In this document: positions 55,667 through 64,000 of the stretch, piece after piece
How positions within the stretch are numbered: position 1 is the stretch's first letter
How the letters are laid out: the number at the start of each line of letters is the position of its first letter
Assembly (NCBI RefSeq): GCF_000478195.2
Contig: NZ_AUZM01000002.1
Coordinates: forward strand, 124,001-188,000
Direction of reading: 5' to 3'
Source of the DNA: Lyngbya aestuarii BL J
Lineage (GTDB): Bacteria; Cyanobacteriota; Cyanobacteriia; Cyanobacteriales; Microcoleaceae
DNA length: 64,000 bases
Notes under the pieces: generated by a model
What the model was told of the DNA's origin: nothing
Seen by the model: the letters and a program-made list of their open reading frames with translations, nothing else
The model's database searches: none
Made by a program: the position numbers and the translations under genes

Positions 55667-57763
55667 TTATTTTGAGTCAATTGATGGATTAGGCTTGAAC
55701 AGATGAGGTTTAAAAACCATCCATACACAACCTAAAATAAAAGGTAGCCACATTAAAAGTCGTTCGTTTAACGTCAAATACCAACTCAAATCTCCCAATG
55801 CTTTACGGTGTTGTAATACGAAATAAATAAATGCTGAAATACTCACCAAACGAGTTCCTAAATTACGACTAACAACGGCAAAGGGAACGAGCCATGTAAA
55901 ATACCAAGCATGAATAATGGGAGAAACTATGAGTAAAGAAATTAGATAAAATTCAGAGAAGTAAAATAAGTGATTAGAGGAAAAATACCAGCCATTAAAT
56001 AGTTTATTTTTTTGAGATTGGAAATATAACAATCCCCCGATTAATACTAAAGTTAACGGCATCAAATAAATGGAGTTTGCTAGAGTTTTCGGTTGCCAAA
56101 ATAAATGAAGAATAAAGGGAAAAAATTCTGCACTGCGTCCGTTATTCACAAAACTGGAACCTGTAGGAATGATAGGACAGCTTACCGTTGAACAGAAGGG
56201 AATCGCACTCAATATTAAAGGTAAAGTTCCTAATAATAATACCATTATAGCAGATTTAAACCGAGGAAGCTGTAACCAAGCTAATAAACATAAAATGGGT
56301 AAAGACATCCATTTTATCGCAATACTAATTCCAATCCAAACCGCAATCCAACTTTGATTTTTATAATTTGAAATTAAACATCCTGCGACCAAGGGTAAGA
56401 TGAACCAACTATCGTAGTGAGCGCCTCCTGCAAAAGTATAAATAATTAAAGGATTCCAAGCATACAGCAGTGTTTTTGTATAGTTAAACCGACGACTGAG
56501 AAGCCAACAGATCCCTAAATCTGCACCAATAAAAGCAATTTTAAACAAAAGAATTGAAGGAGAGATTGCAGCTAAAATCTTAAAGCCTAACTGAGTTAAA
56601 GGAGGATAAATTGCCGCGTGATCAAGATGATTTATCAATGACCACCAAGCGGTATGATAGGGAATAAGTTCAGGTGCATTAGGAGGTAAAAGATAGGGAT
56701 TAAATCCGAGGTTTTGAATGTAGCCTTCCCAGAGATATCGCCAGACATCATCACCGGGATACATGGGTAATAATAACAACCGAGAAAGAATTGCGATTGC
56801 CCAAAACCAAATTCCATAAATACATTCAATTCCCCAACTCAAAATAAATCCGAGACTCATCAGGGTTATCCCGATCCAAAATTGAGGAACTGCCCCAACT
56901 TGGCGAAAGTCTCCATAGGGAATAATCCAAAAACAACCGAGTATTAATAGCAGAGAACTTAACACCTTAAGAATAGGATAATTAACTTTAATTTTTTCTA
57001 TTTTGGTGTTTTCTAATCTATTTTTGCTATACAACTTACCTAGCGTTGTGAGAATGATTGTTCCGGCTTTTAAACTTCCTGATAATGTACCTGAAATTTT
57101 AGATTTTCCTCCTTGGCGATGATGATAATTAACCGGAATTTCCCGAATACTTAAACCCAATTCTACCGCCCTCGCTTGCATTTCTACTGTCCATCCAAAG
57201 CCTCGATCTTGCATTTGAATAGATTCTAAAGCGGAACGACGAATTAATCGCAAAGGCCCTAAATCATAATAACGATAACCCCAACCTAAATGAATCAGAA
57301 ATGTTGCGAGTCCATTTCCAAAGTTTTGAACCGGAGTCATCGCCGCCCGTCCTTGAGAAGTAGCCCGACGATTTCCTAAAATAAAATCTGTAGTTTTATC
57401 GGTAAAAAATTGCGGTAACTCACTGAGATCATCACTACCATCTCCATCACAAAATAAAATCCATTCAATATGAGAAGGAAGTTGTTGCAATCCTCGCCAA
57501 CAAGCACGACCATAACCGGGTTTAGGTTCAATAAAAACCTCTGCACCAGCCTGTTTTGCTTCTGCTACACTATGATCAATACTCCCATTATCAACCACTC
57601 GGATTTGAGTCAAATCCAACTGTTGTAAGGACTTAATTACTGTAGCAATTGTGGTTTCTTCATTCAAGACTGGAATGATAACAATCACCCGATCTAAATC
57701 CAGTGAATTCTGGTGGTCTTCGGGAAAATTTTGAGGACAATTCGCACTGAGTCTAAGCTGCAC
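55667..57763 (-). CDS. GT2 glycosyltransferase fused to a multi-pass mannosyltransferase-like domain
   Basis: 698 residues. The first 230 are a GT-A glycosyltransferase family 2 domain (VIIPVLNEETTIATVIKSL, DNGSIDHS, FCDGDGSDD) of the dolichol-phosphate-mannose-synthase type. After a linker come about eleven transmembrane helices of a GT-C-like enzyme (PGDDVWRYLWEGYIQNLGFN, with an early Asp-Asp pair as in lipid-linked sugar transferases). The fusion suggests that the first part makes a polyprenyl-phosphate sugar that the second part uses on the outer face. The acceptor is unknown. Divergent from the GT4 gene. Confidence 0.82.
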   Translation of the reverse strand: MQLRLSANCPQNFPEDHQNSLDLDRVIVIIPVLNEETTIATVIKSLQQLDLTQIRVVDNGSIDHSVAEAKQAGAEVFIEPKPGYGRACWRGLQQLPSHIEWILFCDGDGSDDLSELPQFFTDKTTDFILGNRRATSQGRAAMTPVQNFGNGLATFLIHLGWGYRYYDLGPLRLIRRSALESIQMQDRGFGWTVEMQARAVELGLSIREIPVNYHHRQGGKSKISGTLSGSLKAGTIILTTLGKLYSKNRLENTKIEKIKVNYPILKVLSSLLLILGCFWIIPYGDFRQVGAVPQFWIGITLMSLGFILSWGIECIYGIWFWAIAILSRLLLLPMYPGDDVWRYLWEGYIQNLGFNPYLLPPNAPELIPYHTAWWSLINHLDHAAIYPPLTQLGFKILAAISPSILLFKIAFIGADLGICWLLSRRFNYTKTLLYAWNPLIIYTFAGGAHYDSWFILPLVAGCLISNYKNQSWIAVWIGISIAIKWMSLPILCLLAWLQLPRFKSAIMVLLLGTLPLILSAIPFCSTVSCPIIPTGSSFVNNGRSAEFFPFILHLFWQPKTLANSIYLMPLTLVLIGGLLYFQSQKNKLFNGWYFSSNHLFYFSEFYLISLLIVSPIIHAWYFTWLVPFAVVSRNLGTRLVSISAFIYFVLQHRKALGDLSWYLTLNERLLMWLPFILGCVWMVFKPHLFKPNPSIDSK

Positions 57764-57860
57764 AAATCTATGCTAAATTTAGGTACATTACAATTTCAAT
57801 TTAAGATGAGTTAGATGAGTTTTACCTGAGAAACAGTTTAACTTTAACTGAATTTGAGAG

Positions 57861-57888
57861 TTGACAAAATTATTGTTTTATGTATAAC
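57861..57888 (+). promoter_or_regulatory. Sigma-70-type promoter of the GT4 gene
   Basis: Perfect -35 TTGACA (57861-57866), 16-base spacer, -10 TATAAC (57883-57888). Predicted start near 57895, 48 bases before the ATG. Confidence 0.55.
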
Positions 57889-57942
57889 ATTATTTATTGA
57901 GCGACTTTATTACCTAAAATTAATCATAAATTGTTAAAGTTT

Positions 57943-59151
57943 ATGGGACAAGGAAATTACGAACGTCTGCGCCAATATTTTCATAATCCGAATGTAAATA
58001 AGCCTCTAGAAGAAATCTATGCAGATTTAGATGCTTATACCTATGAAATTTTTGAAAATGAACCTGATCGCTTTAACACTGTTAGTTTTTTTGTCGTTTT
58101 ACCTCCTGTTCGCTATGAAGGAAGATTAATTAAAGGTTTGTATTTGAGTGAATCAGTCGATTTGTTGAACAAAGTATTACCCCAACTGTCGCAATATTTT
58201 TTCGCTCATGCTTATTCAATGTATGCGGCTTTTCCTTGGTCCAATACGGCTGATTCCTATTCTTCTATTTATGATAATCCTCATCGAAATCATTGGTTTC
58301 GTCAAACCTATCCTGAACGGGCTAATAAAATTCTCTTTTCTTGCTATGACTCCGATTTTATTAATGAATATGTAATCGCACCTAAATCTGTTCCTCAAAA
58401 AGATATTGATGTTTTATGTGTTTCTCGACTGTCAGCAGAAAAAAATATTCCAATTATTGCAAAAGCATTAAAAATTTATCATCATAAATATGGCACAAAA
58501 ATCAAGATGACTTTGATTCCCGGTTTACATAATTTTAACGGAGTTGAGCAATTAGATTCTCATGCTCGCCGGGAATGGAGGCAAATTGAAGCCATTTTAG
58601 GTGATCCATTTGAGTATATTAATTTAGTTCCTTGGGCTGATTATTATCAACAAATGCCCGTTTATTATTCTAGTGCAAAAGTTGGGGTATTGGGTTCTCT
58701 TTTAGAAGGAAAAAATCGCTTTTTGAGTGAAGCGATGAGTTGTAATCTTCCGGTAATTTGTTTTGATGAGTTTAATCAATATCTGCGAGGTCAAGATGGT
58801 GCCTTTCCTGAAGGAGTAGGTTTATATGCAAAGTTTGATTCGGAATCTTTAGCGGATACTATTCATACGGTTTTAAAAAATCAAACAGCATTCAAACCTC
58901 GTTTAACGTACCTTCAAAATCGAGGACGTAAAAACTTTTTCAATACCTGTCTCGATCACTATTCTTATTATCAAGAAAACGTTCCTAATTATGTTCGCGG
59001 ACAAGCTTTTAATAACCTCTGGTTAGATTTAGCAGTTCAACAAAATTATAAAATGAGTCTGTCTGATTTTCTCTACGGACGTTCGGATAAATCTCATTTA
59101 CGGGGCTTAGTTAAAATTTATAAAATATTAAATCAATGGCTACAATTATAA
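57943..59151 (+). CDS. GT4-type glycosyltransferase
   Basis: 402 residues from the ATG at 57943 (a TTG at 57931 is less likely). The N-terminal half is unusual for the family. The C-terminal half has the GT-B nucleotide-sugar site: DVLCVSRLSAEKNIPIIAKA, VPWADYYQQMPVYYSSAKVG and LLEGKNRFLSEAMSCNLPVI, with the EX7E-like Glu pair. It probably adds a sugar in surface glycan synthesis. Head to head with the GT2 fusion gene. Confidence 0.8.
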   Translation: MGQGNYERLRQYFHNPNVNKPLEEIYADLDAYTYEIFENEPDRFNTVSFFVVLPPVRYEGRLIKGLYLSESVDLLNKVLPQLSQYFFAHAYSMYAAFPWSNTADSYSSIYDNPHRNHWFRQTYPERANKILFSCYDSDFINEYVIAPKSVPQKDIDVLCVSRLSAEKNIPIIAKALKIYHHKYGTKIKMTLIPGLHNFNGVEQLDSHARREWRQIEAILGDPFEYINLVPWADYYQQMPVYYSSAKVGVLGSLLEGKNRFLSEAMSCNLPVICFDEFNQYLRGQDGAFPEGVGLYAKFDSESLADTIHTVLKNQTAFKPRLTYLQNRGRKNFFNTCLDHYSYYQENVPNYVRGQAFNNLWLDLAVQQNYKMSLSDFLYGRSDKSHLRGLVKIYKILNQWLQL

Positions 59152-59278
59152 GAGATTATTTTCCCAAGAGATAAGATCCTACTTGCAAAATTTTATTGAA
59201 ATCTGTCTCTAGATATACATTATTTTCAATAAATCATGCTAGGATATCTCAAACGTCAAGATGGATGAGTAAATATCT

Positions 59279-59497
59279 ATGCCTGACCAGCAAGCTCAAG
59301 TTTGCCCTGTTTGTAAGGTGAGAATCGTTAAAGCAGCAGGAGGAGATAAAGTCTTATTTTCTTCTGGGCCTCCAGGAACAAGATCCAGGTTATCAGCACG
59401 GGTTTGTCAGTTCGTAAAAAAGAATGGGTGCATTAATAAAGATCCGAATTTGATCGGAGATATTAAATCTGAAGACTACTATAAACCAGATTTATAA
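59279..59497 (+). CDS. Small zinc-ribbon-like protein
   Basis: 72 residues with CPVC near the N-terminus and two further Cys (ARVCQFV, NGCINK), a set able to bind one metal ion. Rich in Lys and Gly between. Short and possibly regulatory. I recognise no specific family. Confidence 0.55.
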   Translation: MPDQQAQVCPVCKVRIVKAAGGDKVLFSSGPPGTRSRLSARVCQFVKKNGCINKDPNLIGDIKSEDYYKPDL

Positions 59498-60208
59498 ATG
59501 AGTCAATTCAGGTAATTTTCAGGAGGAGATTGTTTATAAACAGGTGATGCAATCTCCTCTCTCGACTTTAATTTTACAAAAATATATCGATCAACTCTTT
59601 AAAATAACCAACGAAAATCATCATCTTTATTATACCTAGATGAAAGTTATTTATATGCTAAAGCCACCAACAGCTTTGTTTCATCCTCAGTTTATTTTAA
59701 AAGTTTTGCAACAGATGACGATAGAACGTTTCTCTACAGTTAAAGACAATTTATCAGAAATTCCGACTATTGTTTCTGAATAAAAAATACTTAAATATTG
59801 CCGACTAATGATTGATAGAGAGTGGGAAGTGAACAGTCAGAGGAATTCATAAATTACCTCTGTGCCTTGTATCCTTGTCTCAGAATTCTCTCCATAGCCA
59901 TTCCCCGGTCAGTTCAGTTTTTTTTGTAAATCAAGAACAGATTACTGGTATTATAAGCCATCAGTATAGTGCCTCAAGGGTAGAATTGTTGTTCTCAATG
60001 GGACAATTCAACAACTTTTGATGCAAATTGAGTGCAAATTTGAGCTTTAGAAAGACTGAATTTGATTAAATTTGATTAAATTGTATTGAATAGAGTTGAA
60101 TTTGATTTATAGTATTTAGTCTGACGATTAACCCTTTGATTAAAAATAGTAGAATATTGAACCCTGAAAAAGTTCCGGGGTTCGTTTTTCCCAACTCTCT
60201 AGAATACC
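59498..60208. other. Intergenic region with a relic ORF and short direct repeats
   Basis: About 700 bases. A 47-codon open frame at 59641-59784 (KVIYMLKPPTALFHPQFILK) has no ribosome binding site and may be a relic. Near 60057-60110 the word AATTTGATTA recurs within a TTGAATT-rich segment. The hairpin at 59523-59559 is listed separately. Confidence 0.4.
59523..59559 (+). terminator. Hairpin after the small zinc-ribbon gene
   Basis: GAGGAGATTG (59523-59532) pairs with CAATCTCCTC (59550-59559), a perfect 10-bp stem with a 17-base loop, 25 bases after the stop codon. A short T-rich stretch follows (CTTTAATTTT). Confidence 0.55.
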
Positions 60209-60478
60209 ATGAATCAAGACTCTCAAGAACGGCATCAAGCTTATTGGCGTGCCAATACCAAATTAATTATCACACTCCTACTGATTTGGGCTTTTGTTTC
60301 TTTAGGATGCGGAATTCTTCTGGTTCCTGTGTTGAATAACATTTCTCTTGGTAACGTCCCGTTAGGCTTTTGGTTTGCCCAACAAGGATCAATTTATGTG
60401 TTTGTTATTCTGATTTTTGTCTATGCTCATCAGATGGATAAACTTGATCGCAAATATAATATTAACAGGAGAGATTAA
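60209..60478 (+). CDS. DUF4212 small subunit of a sodium:solute symporter
   Basis: 89 residues with two transmembrane helices and the motif RHQAYWRANTK-like start (ERHQAYWRANTKLI), GFWFAQQGSIYVFVILIFVYA and LDRKYNINR. This is the DUF4212 protein that regularly accompanies VC_2705-type SSS symporters. It ends 3 bases before the symporter start. Confidence 0.9.
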   Translation: MNQDSQERHQAYWRANTKLIITLLLIWAFVSLGCGILLVPVLNNISLGNVPLGFWFAQQGSIYVFVILIFVYAHQMDKLDRKYNINRRD

Positions 60479-60481
60479 ATC

Positions 60482-62172
60482 ATGTCTGTAGAAGTTTGGA
60501 CGACTATTTTTGTTCTCATCTCATTTATTCTCTATCTCTATATTGGTTGGAGTTCAAGAGTTCGAGATAGTAAAGGATTTTATGTCGCCGGACAAGGGGT
60601 TCCTTCCCTGGCAAATGGTGCCGCCACCGCTGCGGATTGGATGTCGGCCGCTTCATTTATTTCGATGGCGGGATTAATCTCTTTTTTGGGATACGATGGT
60701 TCAATTTATTTGATGGGATGGACGGGCGGTTACGTGTTGTTAGCCTTGCTTCTCGCCCCCTATTTACGCAAGTTTGGAAAGTACACGGTTCCCGATTTTG
60801 TTGGCGATCGCTATTACTCCAATATTGCCCGTTTGGTGGCTGTTGTTGCGGCAATTTTTGTCTCCCTAACCTACGTCGCCGGACAAATGCGGGGGGTGGG
60901 AATTGTCTTTAGTCGCTTCCTGCAAGTCAACATCGAAACGGGTGTTGTAATTGGCATGGTTATCGTCGGATTTTTTGCGGTTTTGGGGGGAATGAAAGGC
61001 ATTACTTGGACACAAGTTGCTCAATATGTAGTATTGATTTTTGCCTTCTTAATTCCGGCGATCGCCATTTCCCTGCTTCTAACCGGAAATCCCATTCCCC
61101 AAGTCAGTTTTCCCTTCGGCGATATCATTCCCAAACTCAACCAAATTCAAACGGATTTAGGGTTTCAAGAATACACCCAACCCTTTGTGAATAAATCCAT
61201 GTTAGACGTGCTGTTTATTACCATTGCGTTAATGGTGGGAACCGCAGGTTTACCTCATGTTATCGTCCGGTTTAGATCGTTCCTGATGTTCGTGCTGCTC
61301 GATATTCTGCGGGTTGGGCGTTATTATTTATTGCCCTTTTATACACTACTGCACCTGCACTTGCTTCTTTTGCTCGTTATAACTTAATTACCACTTTACA
61401 TGACCAACCTATCCAAGAAGTGCGTCAGTTAGATTGGGCGAATAAATGGGAACAAACCGGACTTTTAGCCTTTGATGATAAAAACCAAGACGGACGCTTT
61501 CAACTCACCCCTGATCCCGAAACCAACGAAATCACAATTGACCGGGATATCATCGTTCTTTCCACTCCAGAAGTCGCCAAATTAGCCCCTTGGGTAATTG
61601 CATTAGTTGCTGCTGGAGGATTAGCCGCCGCTTTATCAACAGCTTCCGGTTTATTACTTGTCATCTCTAGTTCGGTTGCTCACGACGTTTATTATCGCAT
61701 GATTAACCCCGGAGCCTCGGAATCTTTGCGGGTGATGGTGGGTCGAATTATGGTCGGATTTGCGATCGCAATTGCTGGATATTTTGGGGTAAATCCCCCT
61801 GGATTTGTGGCTCAAGTTGTGGCGTTTGCTTTTGGGTTAGCAGCAGCAAGTTTCTTCCCGGTTATTATTCTGGGAGTGTTTGATAAACGCACAAACCGAG
61901 AAGGAGCAATTGCCGGAATGATTGTCGGTTTAGCCTTCACAATGTTCTACATTCTTGGGGTGAAATTCTACAACATGGAACCCTGGTTTTTTGGGGTTTC
62001 GGCGGAGGGAATTGGCACATTAGGGATGATTCTCAACTTCATCGTCACCTTTGGGGTTTCTCGCGTAACACCACCACCACCGGAGTCAGTTCAAAGGTTG
62101 GTTGAGGAGTTAAGAACTCCCGGTGATGAACCGCCCGCAATTGAAGAAGTTGGAGAAGACTATTTGGATTAA
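60482..62172 (+). pseudogene. actP: Acetate-type sodium:solute symporter, frameshifted
   Basis: The 5' part (60482 to about 61272) encodes AADWMSAASFISMAGLISFL and six or more transmembrane helices up to GTAGLPHVIVRF. Then one base is missing. In the next frame the sequence continues IVPDVRAARYSAGWALLFIA, goes through the region that links to DWANKWEQTG at 61420 and to the C-terminus at 62172. Restoring one base between 61272 and 61276 gives a protein of about 563 residues. Transports monocarboxylates such as acetate in related systems. It could be a sequencing error or a real loss; its small partner is intact. Confidence 0.88.
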
Positions 62173-62258
62173 TTTTAATCCGTTTTGGGATTTAGGGCGC
62201 AAACAAGAGCGCCCCGACTGGATTGAGAATCAATTCTCAGATATAGTTTGAATCCTCG

Positions 62259-62888
62259 TTAATTCTCAGATAGAACTTTAAATAATTGCCTAACTTTGGC
62301 TAAATCTTTATCACCGGGAGACTGTTCAACACCGCTCGATAAATCAATCCCATCCGGCTTTAATAAATTCAACGCTTCTAACACGTTATCTGGGGTTAAA
62401 CCGCCTGCTAATAACCACGGGACTGCCGGACGAAATTGTTGTAAACTATTCCAATCTAAAGTGTGACCTGTTCCTCCCAATTGTTGAGGATGATAGGCAT
62501 CTAAGAGCAAACTATCAACGTGATGAATATAAGTTTCGGCTAATAATAACGCTTCTGGTGTTTTCACTCGAATGGCTTTAATGATTTCTAAATGGGGAAA
62601 TAATTGACGTAGGCGATCGCAAAATTCTACAGTTTCATTACCATGCAGTTGAATTCCTGTCAATTCCGCTTCAGTTAGAGTTTGACGAATTTCCTCTAGG
62701 CTAGCATTAGCAAAAACCCCGATTCGTTCCACTGTTATCGGTAAAAGTTCAATCACGGCTTGAATGTCTTGAGGAGTGATAAACCGAGGTGAACTCTGAA
62801 CACAAATAAATCCCAGAGTCGTCGCCCCCAACTCAGTGATCGCTTTTCCCTGATCTGGTTTCGTAATTCCACAAATTTTAACCCGCAT
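62259..62888 (-). CDS. trpF: Phosphoribosylanthranilate isomerase
   Basis: 209 residues from the ATG at 62888 (an earlier in-frame start adds an unconserved tail). The catalytic Cys6 is in [12 protein letters not shown], and the general acid Asp is in [16 protein letters not shown]-terminal phosphate site: AGGLTPDNV and [13 protein letters not shown]. Third step of tryptophan synthesis. Standing alone, as usual for cyanobacterial trp genes. Confidence 0.95.
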   Translation of the reverse strand: MRVKICGITKPDQGKAITELGATTLGFICVQSSPRFITPQDIQAVIELLPITVERIGVFANASLEEIRQTLTEAELTGIQLHGNETVEFCDRLRQLFPHLEIIKAIRVKTPEALLLAETYIHHVDSLLLDAYHPQQLGGTGHTLDWNSLQQFRPAVPWLLAGGLTPDNVLEALNLLKPDGIDLSSGVEQSPGDKDLAKVRQLFKVLSEN

Positions 62889-63035
62889 TTCAATACCTGA
62901 GTCTCTATTTTTTAATTTTAAACTCAAATCCTAATCACGACCTTGATAAATCTATCGGAAGTTAGATGAAAAAATTTATTAATCTAGTCTGAAATTGTTG
63001 CGAATTTTAACGAATATGTTAATTATTTCAACAAA

Positions 63036-63066
63036 TTGATACTGATCAAAAACAAGTTCCTATAAT
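63036..63066 (+). promoter_or_regulatory. Possible psaK promoter
   Basis: TTGATA (63036-63041), 19-base spacer, perfect TATAAT (63061-63066). The predicted start, about 63073, leaves a leader of about 57 bases before the psaK start codon. Confidence 0.4.
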
Positions 63067-63129
63067 ACTAAATAATCATTAGATTTGACAACCTTTTTAA
63101 CATCAGTTAATTCCAAAGGAGAACCCAAT

Positions 63130-63414
63130 TTGATTTACTCATCTTTACTTCTGGCTGTGCAATCTACCGTTCCTTCCACACCGCAGTGGTCGCCAAAAGT
63201 AGCACTCGTTATGATTCTCTGTAACTTATTTGCGATCGCCATTGGATTTTATGCGATTCCTCAAAAAAATCGAGGTAAAGGCCCCGATCTTCCGGTACAG
63301 TTACCCGGTTTATTTGCAGGCTTCGGTGTTCCAGAATTGTTAGCAACAGCCAGTTTCGGACATTTGTTAGGTGCCGGAATGATTCTCGGATTAGGGAATG
63401 CTGGCGTCCTCTAA
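63130..63414 (+). CDS. psaK: Photosystem I reaction center subunit PsaK
   Basis: 94 residues with the PsaK pattern: STPQWSPKVALVMILCNLFA, then FAGFGVPELLATASFGHLLGAGM. Two transmembrane helices. I take the TTG at 63130 as start because GGAG lies 7 bases before it and the resulting N-terminus (IYSSLLLA) matches PsaK; an upstream TTG at 63085 has no such site. PsaK sits at the edge of photosystem I and helps bind antenna or energy-transfer partners. Confidence 0.88.
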   Translation: MIYSSLLLAVQSTVPSTPQWSPKVALVMILCNLFAIAIGFYAIPQKNRGKGPDLPVQLPGLFAGFGVPELLATASFGHLLGAGMILGLGNAGVL

Positions 63415-63511
63415 ACCCAAGCTGACGAGCGTTGTTGGTACACTAGAAAGAGAACATTATCAATCCTGGGTATCAACAACAGGAATAGCGAGAGTTAAGG
63501 ATATAAAGCTC

Positions 63512-64000
63512 ATGCAAGCAGGTTGGCGAATTGGATCAATATTTGGGATTCCGCTCTATATCGATTCTTCTTGGTTTTTGATTTTACTACTTGTAACCCT
63601 TGCCAATAGCCAGGATTACTTGAAGTGGGGGCAAATTCTGTCGTGGAGTGCCGGGTTTGCCGTCTCACTATTACTATTTGGCTCTGTATTATTGCATGAG
63701 CTAGGGCATAGTTTAGTTGCCAAATCTCAAGGAATTCAAGTCAATTCTATCACCTTATTTTTATTCGGGGGAATTGCATCTATTGATCGCGAATCCACAA
63801 CACCAGGTCAAGCTTTTCAAGTCGCAATTGCTGGGCCTTTAGTTAGTTTAGGACTGTTTTTTGTTTTGAGTTTAATGGCTCAGGTTTTGCCTGAATCGAG
63901 TTTAACAGGTGCTTTAGCGGGTCGCCTGGCAGGAATTAACCTCGTTTTAGCTTTATTTAATATGATTCCCGGCTTACCTTTAGATGGGGGTCAGGTGTTA
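63512..64000 (+). CDS. Site-2-type M50 membrane metalloprotease (5' part)
   Basis: 163 codons, open at the right edge. Several transmembrane segments. The zinc site is HELGH at His62-Glu63-His66 (VLLHELGHSLVA). The second conserved block FNMIPGLPLDGGQVL contains the third metal ligand Asp. Typical of the cyanobacterial M50 family that usually carries a CBS pair after the membrane part. Family members cut regulatory membrane proteins. Confidence 0.9.
   Translation, partial: MQAGWRIGSIFGIPLYIDSSWFLILLLVTLANSQDYLKWGQILSWSAGFAVSLLLFGSVLLHELGHSLVAKSQGIQVNSITLFLFGGIASIDRESTTPGQAFQVAIAGPLVSLGLFFVLSLMAQVLPESSLTGALAGRLAGINLVLALFNMIPGLPLDGGQVL

Overview
The window is chromosomal DNA from a cyanobacterium, most likely a filamentous Oscillatoriales-type organism (genus not determined). 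The evidence is a psaK gene, IF7-type glutamine synthetase inactivating factors, a PAP/fibrillin protein, DUF3386 and GH57 branching-enzyme genes of cyanobacterial type, frequent GCGATCGC (HIP1) octamers, and several very large multidomain signalling proteins. No rRNA, tRNA or CRISPR array was found.

Layout. 1-5.5 kb: the start of a secreted choice-of-anchor-I protein, a PhnD-like lipoprotein translationally coupled to a HAMP-PAS histidine kinase, and a divergent HxlR regulator/pirin pair. 5.9-10.7 kb: GH57 glucan branching enzyme, a tandem pair of gifA (IF7) genes behind two perfect NtcA boxes, a DUF3386 protein and a beta-hydroxyacid dehydrogenase. 10.7-11.6 kb: relics, including an IS630-like transposase fragment. 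11.6-31.7 kb: a 1815-residue Ser/Thr kinase-AAA-GAF-histidine kinase, a TPR-CHAT protein that seems to have lost its protease dyad, a 2H phosphoesterase, an alpha/beta hydrolase, infC, an Npt-type transporter with HEAT repeats followed by a separate cyclic-nucleotide-binding protein, a bestrophin, and a bacteriophytochrome hybrid kinase overlapping a REC-GGDEF diguanylate cyclase.

31.7-42.6 kb (minus strand): an alternative Na+-type F-ATPase (N-ATPase) operon in the known order atpD-C-Q-R-B-E-F-A-G, invaded by three extra genes (an FxxGx-repeat membrane protein, an SDR and an acidic lipoprotein). Upstream lie a small hydrophilic protein, a cupin and a DUF2267 protein. This is the most unusual part of the window. 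atpA, atpD, atpQ, the inserted SDR and a neighbouring YrhK-like gene each carry exactly one in-frame TAA, with clear family sequence continuing in the same frame, and I saw no frameshift in any of them. In at least three cases the TAA sits where the family normally has Glu. The b subunit also carries two copies of its delta-like domain, and the 5' end of atpC is duplicated around the FxxGx insertion.

42.6-64 kb: PAP/fibrillin, SbcC/Rad50-like ATPase, an MntA antitoxin with a HepT toxin gene broken by two TGA codons, a feoA(duplex)-feoB-feoC iron operon, a relic-rich stretch with a kinase fragment and small ORFs, an ARC6-IMS-like protein, a DJ-1/PfpI protein, DUF547, two divergent glycosyltransferase genes, a frameshifted acetate/solute symporter with its small DUF4212 subunit, trpF, psaK and the start of an M50 metalloprotease.

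Functionally the window combines nitrogen control (gifA/NtcA), red-light to c-di-GMP signalling (phytochrome and diguanylate cyclase), iron and solute transport, and a damaged or recoded sodium ATPase.
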